Part shown: piece by piece, positions 7,393-9,780 of the stretch | Position numbering within the stretch: the first letter of the stretch is position 1 | Layout: each line of letters opens with the position of its first letter | NCBI GenBank assembly: GCA_016869895.1 | Contig: VGDC01000044.1 | Coordinates: 1-9,780 of the forward strand | DNA length: 9,780 nucleotides | Direction: 5' to 3' | Origin: Alphaproteobacteria bacterium | Lineage (GTDB): Bacteria; Pseudomonadota; Alphaproteobacteria; Rickettsiales; VGDC01 | Made by a program: the position numbers and the translations under genes | Notes under the pieces: model-generated | What the model was told of the DNA's origin: nothing | Databases searched by the model: none | What the model saw: the letters and a program-made list of their open reading frames with translations, nothing else

Positions 7393-8562
7393 TCAGTCGG
7401 CTGATTGCGGGGCTTCAGGAGACTCCTCCACCGGATTCTCCGCGGCGCGGCGGGTGCGGGAATCGTTGATGATCACACCGCCGTTGCCGCCGCCGAATTT
7501 GCTTTCACGGTCACGCCATGAGCCGGAGCGGATGGTGCTTGTGCCGCCGCTCTTTCCGCCGGCGATAAGCCCGCCCGTGTTGGCGGCTTTCGGCTCGGTC
7601 TTGCCCAGTTCGGATTCATAGGCGAAGCGGTTGAGGGTCTTGCCGCCCTGCGTCAGCGTGGGGGCGGTGATACCCATGAGATAATGGTCGAGGAAGGCGG
7701 TGCTGTAGCGCAGGATGCGGTCATGCTGGCGGCTGTTGATGTCCGTCCATGCGAAGTGCCCTGCATCCTTCAACACCACGAGGTATTTGGGTGCGGTGGT
7801 CTGGGCGTAGATGCCCGTGTCTTCGCGGATGAGCGGCGTGGTGACGAGGTTATCCCGTGCGCCGGCCTGATACATGACGGGCAGGGTGATGCCGGCGATG
7901 TCGCCGCCTTTTTGGTCTTCCCCGCCGCGCAGGAAAGGCGCGACGTAAGGCGCATAGGTCAAGACCGCGCGGATGCCATCGCTGTTCCATCCCTCTTTCC
8001 AATCCGCCCAGCCTCCTGCCATGCCGAGGACGGTATATCCCCCCAGCGAATGTCCGGCGAGGGCGATGCGCGTGAAATCGAGCTGTTCTTGGCGTTCAGG
8101 GTCTGCGCGGAGGGCATCGAGCAGGGTGATGAGGTCATCACGGCGGGTGCGGTAAGTCGCCGATGTCCAGCGGGCGGGGCGGTTGACTTTCTGGGTGTCT
8201 TCCGCCGTTGCAGACGTTTCATCAGTGGCGGATTGGTCAGCGAAGGGTTCTGGCACGGGTGGCGCGGGGATTTCAGCGGTGGGGGCGGAGAAGGTCGCGC
8301 CGCCACGGCAGCGGGCATCCGCATGGTCAGGGGCGAAGACCCAATAGCCCTTGACGGAGAGGGCTTCCATCAGGTCGGTGGATTGGTTGCCGCAGCCGTG
8401 CAAACCATGGGAGAAGAGCACGACGGGCGCGCGTTCGTAATGCTGCACGGCGGGCGGCCATTCATGCACGGTCAATCCGGCGATTTCAACGATGCGTTCA
8501 CGGGCATGCGCAGGGGTGCAAAGCCCCAGCAGGATGCACAGAACGGCGATGAGCCTAGCCAT
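7393..8562 (-). CDS. Secreted alpha/beta hydrolase (predicted dienelactone hydrolase/PAF-acetylhydrolase-like)
   Basis: The 389-residue product begins with a cleavable signal peptide: a hydrophobic stretch then TPAHA before R21, so cleavage is expected after A20. The C15 context does not fit a lipobox, so it is probably periplasmic or exported rather than a lipoprotein. The fold is alpha/beta hydrolase: VVLFSHGLHGCG (47-58) forms the oxyanion region, and the catalytic triad is likely S172 in AGHSLGGY, D237 in AGARDN and H269 in KDAGHFAW. Substrate is unknown; esters or lactones are the general expectation. Two parts are atypical: a Pro/Ala/Thr/Glu-rich insert at about 88-130 between core strands, and a Gly/Ser-rich, probably disordered tail from about 318 to the end. 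Its start overlaps the marC end by 8 bp with no clear ribosome site, suggesting coupled translation with marC. Confidence 0.85.
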   Translation of the reverse strand: MARLIAVLCILLGLCTPAHARERIVEIAGLTVHEWPPAVQHYERAPVVLFSHGLHGCGNQSTDLMEALSVKGYWVFAPDHADARCRGGATFSAPTAEIPAPPVPEPFADQSATDETSATAEDTQKVNRPARWTSATYRTRRDDLITLLDALRADPERQEQLDFTRIALAGHSLGGYTVLGMAGGWADWKEGWNSDGIRAVLTYAPYVAPFLRGGEDQKGGDIAGITLPVMYQAGARDNLVTTPLIREDTGIYAQTTAPKYLVVLKDAGHFAWTDINSRQHDRILRYSTAFLDHYLMGITAPTLTQGGKTLNRFAYESELGKTEPKAANTGGLIAGGKSGGTSTIRSGSWRDRESKFGGGNGGVIINDSRTRRAAENPVEESPEAPQSAD

Positions 8563-9199
8563 GGGCGGCTTGCAGGTTCAGGATGAAATTGGAGATGCCG
8601 TCGCCGATGGTCTGGATGGCCATGGCCGCCAGCAACACGCCGAGCAGACGCGTAAGGATGACGCGCCCCGTCTGGCCGAGGAAGCGGTCTATCGGGTTGG
8701 CGAGCAGGAACACCACCAAGCAGGAGGCCATGATGATGAACAGGATGCCGAAGAGCGCGGCGAGGTTCAGCCAATGCCCCGCGTTGCTGGCTTGCAGGAT
8801 GGTCGCGGTGATGGCGCCGGGGCCTGCCATGAGGGGAATCGCCAGCGGGAAGGCGGCGATGGCGTTGGGGTGTTCGTGGGCGATGTCTTCCGCATTGCTG
8901 CTTTTGCGTTCTTGCCGACGCTCGAAGACCATTTCGAAGGCGATGTAGAACAGCAGCAAGCCACCGGCGATGCGGAAGGCGGGAATGCTGATGCCGAGGG
9001 CTTCCAGCAGCGGTTTGCCACCGAGCGCACCCGCCGCCAGAATGCAGAAGGCGATGATGACCGAGCGATACGCCGTGCTTTTACGCTCCAGCGCGGTCAT
9101 ATGCGCGGTGAGCGCAACGAATATCGCCGCCAGACCGGGCGGGTCAACGGCGACGAAAAGCGTCAGGAAAGCGGTTTTCAGGAACTCGATATCGAACAT
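8555..9199 (-). CDS. MarC family integral membrane protein
   Basis: The 214-residue product has the length and six-helix layout of the MarC/UPF0056 family (E. coli MarC 221 residues). Helices are near residues 8-28, 47-68, 73-91, 115-136, 146-168 and 182-206, with a charged loop at 92-113. Conserved features are VDPPGLAAIF (18-27), the RIAGGLLLFYIAFEM helix, and FPLAIPLMAGPGAITATI (117-134). In the first motif, A25 stands where a proline is usual. Members are called NAAT-type transporters from one report of amino-acid export. The E. coli protein was originally linked to antibiotic resistance but that role was not confirmed, so no substrate is assigned. The ATG at 9199 has only a weak GGA upstream. 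It is first in a two-gene unit with the hydrolase, whose start it overlaps by 8 bp. Confidence 0.92.
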   Translation of the reverse strand: MFDIEFLKTAFLTLFVAVDPPGLAAIFVALTAHMTALERKSTAYRSVIIAFCILAAGALGGKPLLEALGISIPAFRIAGGLLLFYIAFEMVFERRQERKSSNAEDIAHEHPNAIAAFPLAIPLMAGPGAITATILQASNAGHWLNLAALFGILFIIMASCLVVFLLANPIDRFLGQTGRVILTRLLGVLLAAMAIQTIGDGISNFILNLQAAHG

Positions 9200-9216
9200 A
9201 CAACATCCATTGCAAC

Positions 9217-9242
9217 GGAACGGAGGGCGATACTAACACGTT
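9217..9242 (+). promoter_or_regulatory. Candidate EcfG-type (general stress response) promoter toward the right-edge gene
   Basis: GGAAC (9217-9221) and CGTT (9239-9242) are spaced by 17 bp. This matches the GGAAC-N16/17-CGTT consensus known for the alphaproteobacterial general-stress sigma factor EcfG. It points toward the YflT-like gene starting at 9400, which fits a stress role, though the leader would be long (about 150 nt). The motif lies just upstream of the marC start and overlaps the opposing marC promoter candidate. A chance match is possible, since only nine bases are specified. Confidence 0.4.
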
Positions 9243-9257
9243 AAAACCCGCTGTCCA
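9230..9257 (-). promoter_or_regulatory. Candidate sigma70-type promoter for marC-hydrolase
   Basis: Reading the minus strand, TGGACA (9257-9252, 5 of 6 to consensus) and TAGTAT (9235-9230, 4 of 6) are spaced by 16 bp. Transcription would start near 9223, about 24 nt before the marC ATG. It overlaps the opposed EcfG-like motif. An alternative further upstream on the same strand, TTGTTG-N17-CATAAA, is weaker. Confidence 0.4.
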
Positions 9258-9387
9258 CCCCCAAAATCCCCCGCCTGACAACGATTGTGCCATTTTGAAC
9301 TTGTGGCGCGTTTATGATGCGCCCGCGTGCCAGCAACAACGGATTTATCCGCATAACGCTATGATTAAATAAAGGAAAATAGCATGC

Positions 9388-9392
9388 AGGAG
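9388..9392 (+). promoter_or_regulatory. Shine-Dalgarno AGGAG of the right-edge gene
   Basis: AGGAG lies seven bases before ATG 9400 and supports that start. A second purine-rich site, AAAGGA at 9371-9376, lies seven bases before another ATG at 9384, which opens an out-of-frame 10-codon ORF. Confidence 0.75.
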
Positions 9393-9399
9393 AAGCATC

Positions 9400-9780
9400 A
9401 TGATTGGCGTGAATGAAAGTGAGAAACAAGCGATCGTGCGAGAGGCGGTCGGCATATTCCCCGACGACAGAAGCCTGATGGCGGCGATCGACGAGCTGGA
9501 GCAGAAGCATTTCGCGCGGCAGGACATCAGCGTGGTGACCAATGCGGCGGAAGTGCAGAAGGTCTACCACAGCACGATGAAACGCCCGCGCAGCTTAGCG
9601 GGGGATGCGCGCGCACCGCGTAGCTATCTGGTGATGCCGGAGGAGCAAAGCTTGGCGCAAGCCATGTTCGTCGGCGCAGGTGCGCTCTTCGGGGTGGTCG
9701 CCGCTATGTCCGTCATCATCGGTGCGGGCATCCATTATGAGAACGTGACCGCCTTGTTCATGGTGGGCACCATCGTCGGC
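9400..9780 (+). CDS. YflT-like general stress protein with membrane segments (partial, runs off the window)
   Basis: The first 127 codons are present and the frame is still open at the edge. The N-terminal part reads VREAVGIFPDDRSLMAAIDELEQKHFARQDISVVTNAAEVQ in outline (residues 13-53). This resembles the short alpha/beta unit of the YflT/general stress protein 17M domain, in which a 'phase' of VGxF...AIDEL...GF...DISVV is typical. After a basic, probably cytoplasmic linker (61-75) there is a Gly/Ala-rich membrane helix at about 86-110 and the start of a second from about 115, so a small two-or-more-helix membrane protein is likely. The GxGxxxG pattern suggests tight helix packing. The ATG at 9400 is backed by AGGAG. 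The biochemical role is unknown. The stress link comes from domain resemblance and the EcfG-like motif upstream, both tentative; the C-terminus is not visible. Confidence 0.6.
   Translation, partial: MIGVNESEKQAIVREAVGIFPDDRSLMAAIDELEQKHFARQDISVVTNAAEVQKVYHSTMKRPRSLAGDARAPRSYLVMPEEQSLAQAMFVGAGALFGVVAAMSVIIGAGIHYENVTALFMVGTIVG

Noticed and set aside
7684..8586. A 300-codon plus-strand frame opposite the hydrolase, and a 250-codon one at 8492-9244 opposite marC.
   Set aside because: Both are complements of well-supported genes, have biased Gly/Asp/Glu/Arg composition without a recognisable domain, and lack ribosome sites.
9295..9318. TTGAAC with TATGAT as a promoter for the right-edge gene.
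   Set aside because: The spacing is only 12 bp, too short for a sigma70 promoter. The second TATGAT at 9360-9365 has no acceptable -35 partner 16-18 bp upstream.

Overview
The window is GC-rich chromosomal DNA (my impression is mid-to-upper 50s % GC, not computed), densely packed with genes. It most resembles an alphaproteobacterium. The reasons are the BaiN/HI0933-type flavoprotein end, a multi-sensor GAF/PAS hybrid kinase of a style common in that class, and a GGAAC-N17-CGTT motif matching the class's general-stress sigma factor (EcfG) promoters. The assignment is an inference. No rRNA, tRNA, CRISPR array, transposase or phage gene is visible, so this looks like core or housekeeping sequence rather than an island.

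Layout. The left part is on the + strand: the 3' end of a BaiN/HI0933-family flavoprotein (1-170), a palindromic intergenic repeat (202-262), a YaiI/YqxD (DUF188) protein (314-772), a 996-residue soluble hybrid histidine kinase with two GAF domains, two PAS domains and a C-terminal receiver (910-3900), and an aldo/keto reductase (4000-5028). A 105-bp convergent gap follows, holding three consecutive hairpins (5031-5125). The right part is on the - strand, in two blocks read right to left. The first is marC (8555-9199) overlapping a secreted alpha/beta hydrolase (7393-8562). The second is a seven-helix membrane protein fused to a spermidine-synthase-like domain (5799-7268), coupled by a 4-nt GTGA overlap to endonuclease V (nfi, 5134-5802). 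At the right edge a + strand gene for a YflT-like membrane stress protein begins at 9400 and runs off the window.

How the genes relate. Only two functional units are supported by spacing: marC plus hydrolase (8-bp overlap), and the membrane synthase-like gene plus nfi (4-bp overlap). The second has its own plausible sigma70-type promoter and a short structured leader. The + strand genes have gaps of about 100-140 bp and look like separate transcription units. The hybrid kinase has no partner regulator or Hpt protein in view. The 200-bp divergent region between marC and the right-edge gene carries overlapping, opposed promoter candidates, one of them a general-stress-response match pointing at the stress-like gene.

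I found no convincing new multi-gene system. The points most worth a second look are the synthase-like protein with an altered catalytic Asp pair coupled to a DNA-repair nuclease, the two palindromic intergenic elements, the overlapping stress/housekeeping promoter pair, and the unusual low-complexity regions of the secreted hydrolase.
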